64,000 bases of DNA from Streptomyces sp. AC558_RSS880 (GTDB lineage: Bacteria; Actinomycetota; Actinomycetes; Streptomycetales; Streptomycetaceae), in assembly GCF_019049255.1 (NCBI RefSeq), contig NZ_JAGMUJ010000041.1, forward strand, positions 1 to 64,000, written 5' to 3'. The position numbers and the translations under genes were made by a program. Shown piece by piece: positions 51,540 through 59,676 of the stretch. Within the stretch, counting starts at the first letter, position 1. Every line of letters starts with the position of its first letter. The notes below the pieces were generated by a model. That model was given only the letters and a program-made list of their open reading frames with translations. It did not search any database and was not told the DNA's origin.

Positions 51540-52270
51540 GCGTACTCGTCGAAGACGCGCGCGTTCCAGTCGTGGCCGCCGTCCACGTTGCCCGAGCGCA
51601 GCAGCGGCGGCTCGATTCCGCGATCGGCGAGCGTCGCCGCCGCGGTGGCCATGACGGCCTGGAGGAGCGCCGTGGTGACCACCGTCGACGCGGGGGCGAA
51701 GGGCGCGGGGACGTTGTCGTGGGTGAGCTCCGCGTCACCGACCGCGACACCGGAGTCCAGGACGAGATCGCAGTGGTCCTTCAGGAACGTCCCGGAGGAG
51801 TGCCGGGACGACGTCTGCGTCGCGTACGCCACCGAGGTCACGCCGATGACCCGCACGCCCAGCTCACGGGCCTTCATCGCCATCTCCACGGGCAGCGCGT
51901 TGCGCCCGGACAGCGAGATGACGATCAGCGCGTCGCCCGCGCGGAGCGGGGAGGCGCCGAGCACGACGCCCGCGAGCCCGTCGACGCGTTCCAGGGCGGA
52001 GCCCAGCGTGGCCGGCCGCACGTCGACGCCGACGGCCCCCGGGACGGCGAGCAGGTTCATCAGGGCGAGTCCGCCGGCCCGGTAGACGAGATCCTGCGCG
52101 GCCAGCGAGGAGTGCCCGGCGCCGAAGGCGAAGAGCCGTCCGCCGTCCGCGACCGTGTCGGCGAGCAGCGTGCCCGCCGCCGCGACGGACGCGGCCTCCT
52201 CGTCACGGATCCGCCGCAGCAGGTCGATCGCGGCGTCGAGGAATTGACCGGCCGGCGTGCGGTCGCTCAT
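51515..52270 (-). CDS. SIS-domain sugar-phosphate-binding protein
   Basis: 251 residues. The sugar isomerase fold is shown by GGRLFAFGAGHSSLAAQDLVYRAGGLALMN (phosphosugar loop GAGHSS), LIVISLSGRNALPVEMAMKARELGVRVIGVTSVAYA and HDNVPAPFAPASTVVTTALLQ. It resembles the YckQ/MurQ-like single-SIS proteins that isomerise or cleave amino sugar phosphates. ATG at 52270 has AAGGGA upstream. A dre-like sequence for the GlcNAc regulator DasR lies 40 bases before it, matching an amino sugar role. Confidence 0.85.
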   Translation of the reverse strand: MSDRTPAGQFLDAAIDLLRRIRDEEAASVAAAGTLLADTVADGGRLFAFGAGHSSLAAQDLVYRAGGLALMNLLAVPGAVGVDVRPATLGSALERVDGLAGVVLGASPLRAGDALIVISLSGRNALPVEMAMKARELGVRVIGVTSVAYATQTSSRHSSGTFLKDHCDLVLDSGVAVGDAELTHDNVPAPFAPASTVVTTALLQAVMATAAATLADRGIEPPLLRSGNVDGGHDWNARVFDEYADRIFYRH

Positions 52271-52309
52271 GCGGCGTCCCTTCGGGCGGAAGTGTTGCGG
52301 ATCACCGTG

Positions 52310-52321
52310 CGGTCTGGACCA
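52310..52321. promoter_or_regulatory. DasR-responsive (dre-like) site between the SIS gene and dmdR1
   Basis: CGGTCTGGACCA matches the core dre palindrome TGGTCTAGACCA at 10 of 12 positions. It lies in the 228-bp divergent region, 40 bases before the SIS start and 178 before dmdR1. Direct DasR control of dmdR1 has been reported in streptomycetes. Confidence 0.65.
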
Positions 52322-52411
52322 GTGTCGTGTCAATACGGCGCCCGATCGCGCGGTTTCCCCTCCGCGGAGCCCTTCGTTCTCACTGCGCGGCCCGGTTGTC
52401 GGTCGTATGCG

Positions 52412-53344
52412 TCAGAATTGAGTCCTGGGCCAGCGCACGCGCCGGTGAGCCGTCCAGCCTCCGGCAGAGCCATCCGCAGATCTCATCGAGGGGCATGTAT
52501 GTCCGGACTGATCGACACCACGGAGATGTATCTCCGCACCATCCTCGAGCTGGAGGAGGAAGGTGTGGTCCCCATGCGCGCCCGGATCGCCGAGCGGCTC
52601 GACCAGAGCGGTCCGACGGTCAGTCAGACCGTGGCGCGCATGGAGCGCGACGGCCTGGTGTCCGTCGCTCCCGACCGGCACCTCGAGCTCACCGACGAGG
52701 GCCGCCGGCTGGCCACGCGCGTGATGCGCAAGCACCGGCTCGCCGAGTGTCTCCTGGTCGACGTGATCGGCCTGGAGTGGGAGCAGGTCCACGCCGAGGC
52801 CTGCCGCTGGGAGCACGTGATGAGCGAGGCCGTCGAGCGCCGCGTGCTGGAGCTGCTGAGGCACCCCACCGAGTCGCCGTACGGCAACCCGATCCCCGGC
52901 CTGGAGGAGCTGGGCGAGAAGGACGGGGCCGACCCGTTCCTGGACGAGGGCATGGTGTCCCTGGCCGACCTCGACCCGGGCGCCGGGGGCAAGACGGTCG
53001 TGGTGCGCCGGATCGGCGAGCCGATCCAGACGGACGCCCAGCTGATGTACACGCTGCGCCGGGCGGGCGTACAGCCCGGTTCGGTGGTCAGCGTGACGGA
53101 GTCGGCGGGCGGGGTGCTGGTCGGCAGCAGCGGCGAGGCGGCCGAGCTGGAGTCGGAGGTGGCCTCGCACGTGTTCGTCGCCAAGCCCTGACCGGCCGGC
53201 GGGGCGGGGCGGGACACCGGGCGGACGAGCGGTGCGCGCCCGCCGGTGCGCGTGCCCGTCGGTATGAACGCGTCGAATCCGAGATCCACTGCGCCGAATC
53301 GCAGCGCTCGCCGGATTCGCGTGCGAGGCTGTCGCGTGAGGCAT
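52412..53344 (-). other. Antisense reading frame over dmdR1 (candidate adm)
   Basis: A 310-codon frame runs opposite dmdR1; another antisense frame spans 52624-53613. In S. coelicolor an antiparallel gene named adm, overlapping dmdR1, has been reported to affect siderophore and antibiotic production. I cannot decide which frame corresponds. Long antisense frames are common at this GC content, so the case rests on the published precedent. Confidence 0.3.
52499..53191 (+). CDS. dmdR1: DtxR-family iron-dependent repressor
   Basis: 230 residues. The metal ligands fall on the DtxR numbering: Met10, His79, Glu83, His98, Cys102, Glu105 and His106 (CRWEH). The helix-turn-helix is ARIAERLDQSGPTVSQTVARMERDGLV, followed by the dimer region HLTDEG-like HLELTDEGRR and a C-terminal SH3-like domain (QLMYTLRRAGVQPGSVVSVTE). 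It represses siderophore and iron-uptake genes when Fe(II)-bound. GAGGGG lies five bases before the ATG. Long antisense frames cover the gene (see findings). Confidence 0.93.
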   Translation: MSGLIDTTEMYLRTILELEEEGVVPMRARIAERLDQSGPTVSQTVARMERDGLVSVAPDRHLELTDEGRRLATRVMRKHRLAECLLVDVIGLEWEQVHAEACRWEHVMSEAVERRVLELLRHPTESPYGNPIPGLEELGEKDGADPFLDEGMVSLADLDPGAGGKTVVVRRIGEPIQTDAQLMYTLRRAGVQPGSVVSVTESAGGVLVGSSGEAAELESEVASHVFVAKP

Positions 53345-53430
53345 ATGACCTGAGTGGCTCTGGCCGGGCCCGGCAGCGATGTCATCCCGGCAGGGGAGGG
53401 GCGGGACGATGTGCCGTGACCACGTGAGGA

Positions 53431-53456
53431 GCCCCGGCGCCGTACGGCGCCGGGGC
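53431..53456. terminator. Perfect 26-bp palindrome terminator after dmdR1
   Basis: GCCCCGGCGCCG (53431-53442) and CGGCGCCGGGGC (53445-53456) are perfect arms around TA, 240 bases past dmdR1. Confidence 0.7.
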
Positions 53457-53622
53457 CTGTCCTCCCCTGTGCTGACCCGGAGCCCCGAGCTCTCAGGGTC
53501 ATTCCCCTCGGACCGGTTTCCCCGAGCGGTCCGCCTCCCGCTGAAGATCTCCCCCGGGCCACGGCGATCAATCCCCTCAGGGGGTCACTCGAACGAGGGG
53601 TGTTGCCGGGCAAGAAGCCATT

Positions 53623-53638
53623 TTCGAATAGTCATTCG
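53623..53638. promoter_or_regulatory. Inverted repeat before the alpha/beta hydrolase gene
   Basis: TCGAAT and ATTCGA are perfect arms around AGTC, 80 bases before the start codon, in the only AT-rich patch of the region. Confidence 0.4.
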
Positions 53639-53717
53639 ATAATCTGCGGCAGTGGCAACAGGCAGGGCCAGCGCAACAGGCAACGGGCAGGCAGCGAGCT
53701 TGGGGGGTGCCAGGACC

Positions 53718-54605
53718 ATGGCGCGACGCATCGACGTGACCGGGGCGGACGGCGTACGGCTCGCCGCCTGGGAGTTCGGCGACCCGCCCAAGAACGGGGC
53801 CGACCCGGCGGAGAGCGCCGCGCAGCACGCCCCCGGCGTGCTGTTACTGCACGGACTGATGGGCCGCGCCTCGCACTGGGCGTCCACCGCCCGCCGGCTC
53901 TCCGGGCGGTACCGCGCGGTCGCCCTCGACCAGCGCGGCCACGGCCGCAGCGACAAGCCCCCGCAGGCCTCCTTCACCCGTGACGCCTACGTCGACGACG
54001 CCGAGGCCGCCCTGGAGCAGCTCGGCCTCGGCCCCGCCGTCCTCATCGGCCACGCGATGGGCGCGCTGACCGCCTGGCAGCTCGCCGCCAAACGCCCCGA
54101 CCTGGTGCGCGGGCTGGTCATCTGTGACATGCGCGCCTCCGCCCTCGGGGCCGCCTCGCAGCGCGAGTGGGCCGAGTGGTTCAAGGCCTGGCCGGTCCCG
54201 TTCGCCACGCTCGCCGACGTACGCAAGTGGTTCGGCGAGGACGACCCCTGGGTGGAGCGGCCCAACCCGGCCCGCGGCGCGTTCTACGCGGAGGTGATGG
54301 CCGAGTCCCCGGACGGCTGGCGTCCGGTGTTCGACCCGGACCAGATGCTCCGCTCCCGCGAGACCTGGGTGTTCGACGCGCACTGGGAGGAGCTGGCCCA
54401 GGTGCGCTGCCCCGCCCTGGTGGTCCGCGGCCTCGACGGCGAACTCGGCCGCGCGGAGGCCCAGGAAATGGTCCGCGTCCTCCCGCACGGCCGGTACGCG
54501 GAGGTCGCCGACGCCGGCCACCTGGTCCACTACGACCAGCCGGAGACCTGGCTCACGGCGATCGAACCCTTCCTGGACTCGCTGGACTCGCTGGGCGAGG
54601 GCTGA
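53718..54605 (+). CDS. Alpha/beta hydrolase-fold protein without nucleophile Ser; TTA codon
   Basis: 295 residues. The fold is clear: LLLHGLMGRASHW (oxyanion His-Gly), VALDQRGHGRSDKP and a C-terminal DAGHLVHYDQPE (catalytic His). But the nucleophile elbow reads LIGHAMGALTAW (111-115 GHAMG), with Ala113 (codon GCG) where Ser belongs. Codon 43 (53844-53846) is TTA, which in streptomycetes needs the developmentally controlled bldA tRNA. The ATG at 53718 follows a CAGGA. It may be a binding protein, or an enzyme using another residue. Confidence 0.8.
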   Translation: MARRIDVTGADGVRLAAWEFGDPPKNGADPAESAAQHAPGVLLLHGLMGRASHWASTARRLSGRYRAVALDQRGHGRSDKPPQASFTRDAYVDDAEAALEQLGLGPAVLIGHAMGALTAWQLAAKRPDLVRGLVICDMRASALGAASQREWAEWFKAWPVPFATLADVRKWFGEDDPWVERPNPARGAFYAEVMAESPDGWRPVFDPDQMLRSRETWVFDAHWEELAQVRCPALVVRGLDGELGRAEAQEMVRVLPHGRYAEVADAGHLVHYDQPETWLTAIEPFLDSLDSLGEG

Positions 54606-54613
54606 CCGCCGGC

Positions 54614-56221
54614 TCAGCCCTTGCTCACCGCCGTCAGGATCTCCGGCAGCCGGCGGGCCGTCCGCGGGGCCGCCAGCCGCAGGCCGAGGAACGTCAGGGC
54701 CGCGCCGTACGCCGTGCCCACCGGCAGCAGCAGCCACAGCCAGTCGTCGCCGCCCTCGGCGATGTTCAGCCAGACGGTGAGGGCGATGACCGGGACGCAC
54801 AGCACCGCCGCCGCGACCATGCCGCCGAAGAGGGAGATCCAGGCCAGCCCGGCCTGCCCCGGGGCGACGTTCTTGTGGCCCTCCTGCGGAATGGAGTACG
54901 GGAAGCGGGCCGAGGCCCACGCGCCCGTCGCGAGCATCGCGCCGAGCAGCGCGAAGGACAGGCCCAGCGCCTCCGGCAGCCGCGCCCAGTCACCCAGCAG
55001 CGCCGTCGTCAGCACGGTGACGAGCGTGGCGTACGGCAGGGTGACCAGCAGCAGCGCCAGCGCGCGGGCGCGCAGCTCCACGTACGCGTCCCGGGTCGAC
55101 GAGATCGTCATCGCGACCATCCAGAACGCCGAGGTGTCCTGCCCGAACTGGTTGTACATCTGGATGCCGAGCATCCCGGCGGCGAAACAGGCGAAGTAGA
55201 CCGAGCCGGTGCCCTGCCAGGCGTTGAACACCGGCACGATCAGCCCGATCGCCAGCGAGGTCACCCACGCGGCCTTCGTCTTCGGATCGCGCCGGACGTA
55301 GCGCAGGCTGCGCTCCACGACCGTGCCCGTGCGGCCCGGCGGCAGCAGCCGGGACAGGCCCGTCGACGAGCGGTCGCGGACCGCCGTGTCCCCGGCCGCC
55401 TGGAGGGTGGAACCGTCCGGCGAGGTCATCAGCCGCGTCAGGGACCGCGACCACAGCGCGAGCAGCCCCGCCAGAGCCGCCGCGCTCAGCGCCAGCTGCG
55501 CCAGCGCGACCCCGTACGCCCCCTCGCCCGCCGCGTGCGCCGCGGCGACCGCCGACGCCGGCGGGAACCACCGCAGCACGTCCGCCGCCGGGTCCAGCTG
55601 TTCCAGGCCGGAGGTACCCAGCCGCTGCGCCCCGAAGTTGACCACCTGCGCCCCGACGGCGATCACCAGCCCGCTGAGCACCGCGAGATCCCGGCCCTTG
55701 CGGCTGGTGAGCAGCCGTACGTTGGCGGCGGCCACCGCCCGCGCGAGCGCCACGCACACCAGCAGCGCCAGCGGCACGGCGAGGACGCCCACGGCGAACG
55801 CCGCCCCGCCGTGCGCGACGGCGATCACGGAACCGGCGAGCAGGCACAGCGTGAACAGCGGCCCGACACCGACCAGCGAGGACGCGAGCAGGGCCCGCAC
55901 CAGCGGCCGCGGCCGCAGCGGCAGCATCACCAGCCGGGTCGGGTCGAGGGTCTCGTCGCCCCCGGGGAAGAACAGCGGCATCACCGCCCAGCCCAGCCCC
56001 AGCACCGCCACGAGCAGCACCACCAGCGACTCGACGTGACCGGAGCCGCGCAGCGCGATCAGCCCGAGGAACTGCAGCACGGCGAACAGCAGGGCGGCGA
56101 CGGCGGAGGCGATGTACGCCGCCTTGCGCCCGCCGGACTGCCGCAGCCCGTTGCGCAGCAGGGACAGTTTCAACCGGACGAAGACGGAGGTGAGGGCGGC
56201 GGGCGTGCTCACGGCGCTCAC
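54614..56221 (-). CDS. Large ABC exporter permease
   Basis: 535 residues with about 12 membrane segments. FVRLKLSLLRNGLRQSGGRKAAYIASAVAALLFAVLQFLGL opens a cytosolic-helix-plus-TM unit. RLVMLPLRPRPLVRALLASSLVGVGPLF and RYVRRDPKTKAAWVTSLAIGLIVPVFNAW repeat the pattern. This double-length ABC-2-type layout occurs with single ATPases in actinobacteria. GTG at 56221 overlaps the ATPase stop by four bases (a second GTG at 56212). Substrate unknown. Confidence 0.8.
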   Translation of the reverse strand: MSAVSTPAALTSVFVRLKLSLLRNGLRQSGGRKAAYIASAVAALLFAVLQFLGLIALRGSGHVESLVVLLVAVLGLGWAVMPLFFPGGDETLDPTRLVMLPLRPRPLVRALLASSLVGVGPLFTLCLLAGSVIAVAHGGAAFAVGVLAVPLALLVCVALARAVAAANVRLLTSRKGRDLAVLSGLVIAVGAQVVNFGAQRLGTSGLEQLDPAADVLRWFPPASAVAAAHAAGEGAYGVALAQLALSAAALAGLLALWSRSLTRLMTSPDGSTLQAAGDTAVRDRSSTGLSRLLPPGRTGTVVERSLRYVRRDPKTKAAWVTSLAIGLIVPVFNAWQGTGSVYFACFAAGMLGIQMYNQFGQDTSAFWMVAMTISSTRDAYVELRARALALLLVTLPYATLVTVLTTALLGDWARLPEALGLSFALLGAMLATGAWASARFPYSIPQEGHKNVAPGQAGLAWISLFGGMVAAAVLCVPVIALTVWLNIAEGGDDWLWLLLPVGTAYGAALTFLGLRLAAPRTARRLPEILTAVSKG

Positions 56222-56991
56222 CGGGAACCCCCGCCCAGCCAGTCGAGATCCGCACCGGCGTCGCGGCCGTCCGCGCCGACGAGCTCCAGGAACGCCCGCT
56301 GCAGCGAGGGCGCGTCCCCGCGCACCTCGGCGAGCGGACCGTGGGCGCGGATCCGGCCGGCGGCCATCACGGCCACCCAGTCGCACAGCGACTCGACGAG
56401 CTCCATGACGTGGGAGGAGAACACGACCGTGGCGCCGGACGCCGTGTACCGCTCCAGGACGCCCCGGATGGTCTGCGCGGAGACCGGGTCGACCCCCTCG
56501 AACGGCTCGTCCAGGAAGAGGACTTCCGGGTTGTGCAGCAGGGCGGCGGCGAGCCCGATCTTCTTGCGCATGCCGGTGGAGTAGTCGACGACGAGCTTGT
56601 GCTGGGCACCGGCCAGACCGAGGACGTCGAGCAGCTGCGTCGCCCGCTTGTCGACCTCGTCACCGGGCAGCCCCCGCAACCGCCCCGTGTAGCCCAGCAG
56701 TTCACGCCCCGACAGCCGCTCGAACAGCCGCAGCCCCTCCGGCAACACCCCGATCCGGGCCTTGACCTCCACCGGATCCCGCCACACGTCGTGCCCGACG
56801 ACCTCGACGGTGCCCTGATCGGGCCGCAGCAGCCCGGTCACCATGGACAGGGTGGTGGTCTTCCCGGCCCCGTTGGGCCCGACCAGCCCGATGAACCGTC
56901 CCGCGGGCAGTTCCAGATCGATCCCCCCGACCGCGACCTGCTCCCCGAACCGCTTCCAGAGGCCCCGCACACTTACGGCCACAGTCCCCAC
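56218..56991 (-). CDS. ABC transporter ATP-binding protein
   Basis: 257 residues. Walker A GPNGAGKTT, Q-loop region IGVLPEGLRLFERLSG, signature YSTGMRKKIGLAAALL (STGM in place of SGG, common in this subgroup), Walker B VLFLDEPFEGVDPVS and switch His in VVFSSHVMELVE. GTG at 56991 follows GGAG by five bases. With the large permease it forms an exporter of unknown substrate. Confidence 0.9.
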   Translation of the reverse strand: MGTVAVSVRGLWKRFGEQVAVGGIDLELPAGRFIGLVGPNGAGKTTTLSMVTGLLRPDQGTVEVVGHDVWRDPVEVKARIGVLPEGLRLFERLSGRELLGYTGRLRGLPGDEVDKRATQLLDVLGLAGAQHKLVVDYSTGMRKKIGLAAALLHNPEVLFLDEPFEGVDPVSAQTIRGVLERYTASGATVVFSSHVMELVESLCDWVAVMAAGRIRAHGPLAEVRGDAPSLQRAFLELVGADGRDAGADLDWLGGGSR

Positions 56992-57040
56992 CGGATCTCC
57001 CTCCGTCAGCGCAGAAGCCTAGGGGAGCGGAGCGCCCCGA

Positions 57041-57098
57041 AGGGGCGCGGGACCGTGCCGACATGCGGCTCCGCGCGTGGGCGTGACAAGCCACGACA
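57041..57098. repeat. Dispersed REP-like element, copy B (intergenic)
   Basis: AGGGGCGCGGGACCG...ACATGCGGCTCCGCGCGTGG...GCGTGACAAG matches the copy at 42121-42178. A shorter match (GTGCGGCTCCGCGTGTGGGA, 63380-63399) precedes purU. This copy lies between the ABC ATPase gene and the prim-pol-like gene. Confidence 0.7.
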
Positions 57099-57145
57099 CG
57101 GCCGCGGTCGCCTGCGGACAGAAACCACGCGCGTCGACAGGCGCC

Positions 57146-57799
57146 CTAGCGATCCCGGCCGCACGCATAGGCCAACGGCGAGATCAACTCCTCCGCGTCC
57201 GGCAGCCACCGATTCGCCGCCGTGGGCCGGCAGGCCCACTGCACGGCCCCCCGGCACCCGAACCGCGTGGGCGGGGCGGCCACGTACGCCCCCTCCCCCA
57301 GGACCGCCAGGTCGAGCGACACCGACGACCACCCCAGCTTGCGCAGCAGGTCCGGCACCTTCGCCGACGCCCCCGGCAGCACGAAGAACTCCGTCCGCCG
57401 GTCCGGCGTCACCGTGACCGGCCCCAGCGTCAGCCCCATCCGCTCCATCCGCGCGAGCGCCAGGAACCCCGCCGTCTCCGGGACGGAGATCGCGTCGAAC
57501 GTCCGCCCGGTGGGCAGCAGGATCGACGCGGCCGGCTGCTTCTGCCACATCCGGCGGGCGACGGTCGCGCTGCCGGTCGCCTGGGCCGCCCAGTCCGGGC
57601 GGGCCGGGTGTGCGCCGGGCGAGGGACACGCGGCGTCACCGCACGAGCAGCGCTGCACCCCCTCGACGGCCTCCAGCCAGGTGCCGGGGAACACGTCCCA
57701 GTGCCGCTCCTCGGCGTAGCGAACTGCGGTCTCCAGCAGCGATTCCCCGCGCTGCTTCGGGATCTGTACGGCGTCGGCGCCCACGATGGTCTCTTCCAC
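57146..57799 (-). CDS. Prim-pol-like protein (bifunctional primase/polymerase N-terminal type)
   Basis: 217 residues. LLETAVRYAEERHWDVFPGTWL then CSCGDAACPSPGAHPARPDWAAQATGSATVARRMWQKQPAASILLPTG is the zinc-binding start of the AEP-type prim-pol domain, with the CSCG...CPSPGAHP cluster. The catalytic acidic DxD of replicative primases is not evident; the rest (PTRFGCRGAVQWACRPTAANRWLPDAEELISPLAYACGRDR) is conserved in streptomycetes. A regulatory role linked to the divergent NsdA-like gene is an inference from recurrent neighbourhood. GTG at 57799 (VEETIVG) is preferred; GTG 57823 is possible. Confidence 0.7.
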   Translation of the reverse strand: MEETIVGADAVQIPKQRGESLLETAVRYAEERHWDVFPGTWLEAVEGVQRCSCGDAACPSPGAHPARPDWAAQATGSATVARRMWQKQPAASILLPTGRTFDAISVPETAGFLALARMERMGLTLGPVTVTPDRRTEFFVLPGASAKVPDLLRKLGWSSVSLDLAVLGEGAYVAAPPTRFGCRGAVQWACRPTAANRWLPDAEELISPLAYACGRDR

Positions 57800-58113
57800 G
57801 ATGAACACAACTACGGCCGTCACCAGGGGTTACGCCCGCGCGCATGCGCGGGGGAGGAGCATCGGCCCCTTGTTCGGGGCGCATGGATGCATCGACGGGG
57901 GCGCGCGAGAGGATCCGCGTCCCCGGTGGGTAACCAGGAGGGGGGCCGGCAACCGCCGTTACCCCGGCAATCCTCACATGTCCCGCATTGTCGGTACTTC
58001 GGCGGGGCATTGATCTTCCCGGCCGCATGTCCCGCCGGGACGCGAGACGTACGGCCGCGGAAGACACGTCAACTCGGTGCGTGGCAGGGCACCGCAGCCT
58101 CAGGGGGTACGCC
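57800..58113. promoter_or_regulatory. Divergent control region with GTTAC inverted repeats
   Basis: 314 bp without a gene. GGGTAAC (57928-57934) and GTTACCC (57958-57964) are perfect arms, and GGGGTTAC recurs near 57827. A hairpin CCCGCGC-GCAT-GCGCGGG sits at 57836-57853. These are likely sites for the adjacent regulator or for another. Confidence 0.45.
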
Positions 58114-59499
58114 ATGGCCGCAAGGCCTCTCGTCGCGCGGCAGCCGAACGAACGGCTGCAGGCGCTCATCCAGGAAGCCGGATGCTCCAACGCCGGACTG
58201 GCCCGCAGGGTCAACATGTGCGGCGCCGAGCACGGCCTCGACCTGCGCTACGACAAGACGTCGGTGGCGCGCTGGCTGCGCGGACAGCAGCCGCGGGGCC
58301 GGGCACCGGCGATCATCGCGGAGGCACTGGGCCGCAAACTGGGCCGTACGGTCACGATCGACGAGATCGGCATGGCCAACGGCAAGAACCTCGCGTCGGG
58401 TGTCGGCCTCCAGTTCTCGCCGACGGTACTGGGGGCCATCGAGCAGGTCTGCGAGCTGTGGCGCAGCGACGTGGGCCGGCGGGACTTCCTGTCCGGATCC
58501 TCCGTCGCCGCGTCCGCGCTGGTGGAGCCGAGCCGTGACTGGCTGATCTCCGCGCCCGACGGGCAGGTGGCGCGCTCCACCGGGCCGCGCGTGGGACAGT
58601 CCGACGTGGCGGCCGTACGGTCCATGACGCAGGCGCTGGTGGACCTGGACCACCAGTACGGCAGCGGGCACGTGCGCCCGGTCGTGGTCCACTACCTCAA
58701 CAGCGTCGTCTCGGGGCTGCTGGCGGGGTCGTACCGCGAGGCCGTGGGGCGCGACCTGTTCGCGGCGGTCGCGCGGCTGACCGAACTCGCCGGGTACATG
58801 GCCGTCGACACCGGGCAGCCGGGACTCGCCCAGCGCTACTACATCCAGGCGCTGCGGCTGGCGCAGGCGGCCGGGGACCGCGGGTACGGCGGGTATGTGC
58901 TCGCCGCCTCCATGAGCCACCTGGCCGCGCAGCTCGGAAACCCGCGTGAGATCGCGCAGTTGGCGCGCGCGGCGCAGGAGGGCGCGCGGGGGCGCGTGAC
59001 CCCCCGCGCGGAGGCGATGTTCCACGCGGCCGAGGCGCGCGGGCACGCGCTGATGGGCGACGTGTACGCCGCGCAGACGGCGGTGGGGCGCGCGGTGAGC
59101 GCCATGGAGGCCGTCGATCCGGCCTCGGGCGACGACCCGGTGTGGATCGCGCACTTCGACGAGGCCTATCTGGCCGACGAGTTGGCGCACTGCCACCGGG
59201 ACCTCGGCCAGGCGGAGGCCGCCGCGCGGTGCGCCCGCCAGGCGCTGGAGGGGCATCCGGCGTCACGGGCGCGGCGGCGGGCGATCGGCCATGTGCTGCT
59301 GGCCACCGCGCAGGTGCAGCAGCGCGAGATCGAACAGGCCTGCAGTACGGGCCTGAAGGCGGTGGAGCTGCTGGGCGGCCTCCGGTCCAACCGGGGCGCC
59401 GAGTACCTGGAGGACCTCCAGCAGCGCCTCGAGCCGTACCGGGAGGAGTCGGTGGTAAGGGAGTTCGGGGCCCGGATGGAGCTCCAGACGGCGGCGTGA
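58114..59499 (+). CDS. NsdA-like tetratricopeptide regulatory protein
   Basis: 461 residues. The N-terminal part (PNERLQALIQEAGCSNAGLARRVNMCGAEHGLDLRYDKTSVARWLRGQQPRGRAPAIIAEALGRKL) is a helix-turn-helix of the XRE/NsdA group. A linker (IGMANGKNLASGVGLQFSPTVLG, RRDFLSGSSVAASA) and TPR-like helices (QRYYIQALRLAQAAGDRGYGG..., EAAARCARQALEGHPASRARRRAIGHVLLATAQVQQ) follow. It matches the family of NsdA/NsdB, negative regulators of development and antibiotic production. AGGGGG lies eight bases before ATG 58114. Confidence 0.8.
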   Translation: MAARPLVARQPNERLQALIQEAGCSNAGLARRVNMCGAEHGLDLRYDKTSVARWLRGQQPRGRAPAIIAEALGRKLGRTVTIDEIGMANGKNLASGVGLQFSPTVLGAIEQVCELWRSDVGRRDFLSGSSVAASALVEPSRDWLISAPDGQVARSTGPRVGQSDVAAVRSMTQALVDLDHQYGSGHVRPVVVHYLNSVVSGLLAGSYREAVGRDLFAAVARLTELAGYMAVDTGQPGLAQRYYIQALRLAQAAGDRGYGGYVLAASMSHLAAQLGNPREIAQLARAAQEGARGRVTPRAEAMFHAAEARGHALMGDVYAAQTAVGRAVSAMEAVDPASGDDPVWIAHFDEAYLADELAHCHRDLGQAEAAARCARQALEGHPASRARRRAIGHVLLATAQVQQREIEQACSTGLKAVELLGGLRSNRGAEYLEDLQQRLEPYREESVVREFGARMELQTAA

Positions 59500-59545
59500 C
59501 CCCCGGGACGTGACGGGCGGAGGTCGAGGAGGTGACGCAATCAGG

Positions 59546-59573
59546 GCGCGGTGACCCGGTTTTGTTACCGCGC
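59546..59573 (+). terminator. Hairpin after the NsdA-like gene
   Basis: GCGCGGTGAC (59546-59555) pairs with GTTACCGCGC (59564-59573), one G-U pair, 8-base loop containing TTTT. Confidence 0.6.
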
Positions 59574-59676
59574 TCACAGGGCAGGAGGTCAGGCCCCGTG
59601 CTGCGTGGCACCGGGCTCCGGGGACCCGGTAGCGTGAGCCGACGATTCACAAGGTCCCCCATTGGTAGGAGTCCCG

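Larger units (their letters stand above)
53192..53717. other. 526-bp intergenic region
   Basis: No gene recognised. It holds a strong terminator (53431-53456) and a palindrome TCGAAT-AGTC-ATTCGA (53623-53638) in an AT-rich patch before the hydrolase gene. A Gln/Gly-codon-like repeat of CAACAGGCA (53657 and 53679) follows the palindrome. Confidence 0.5.
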
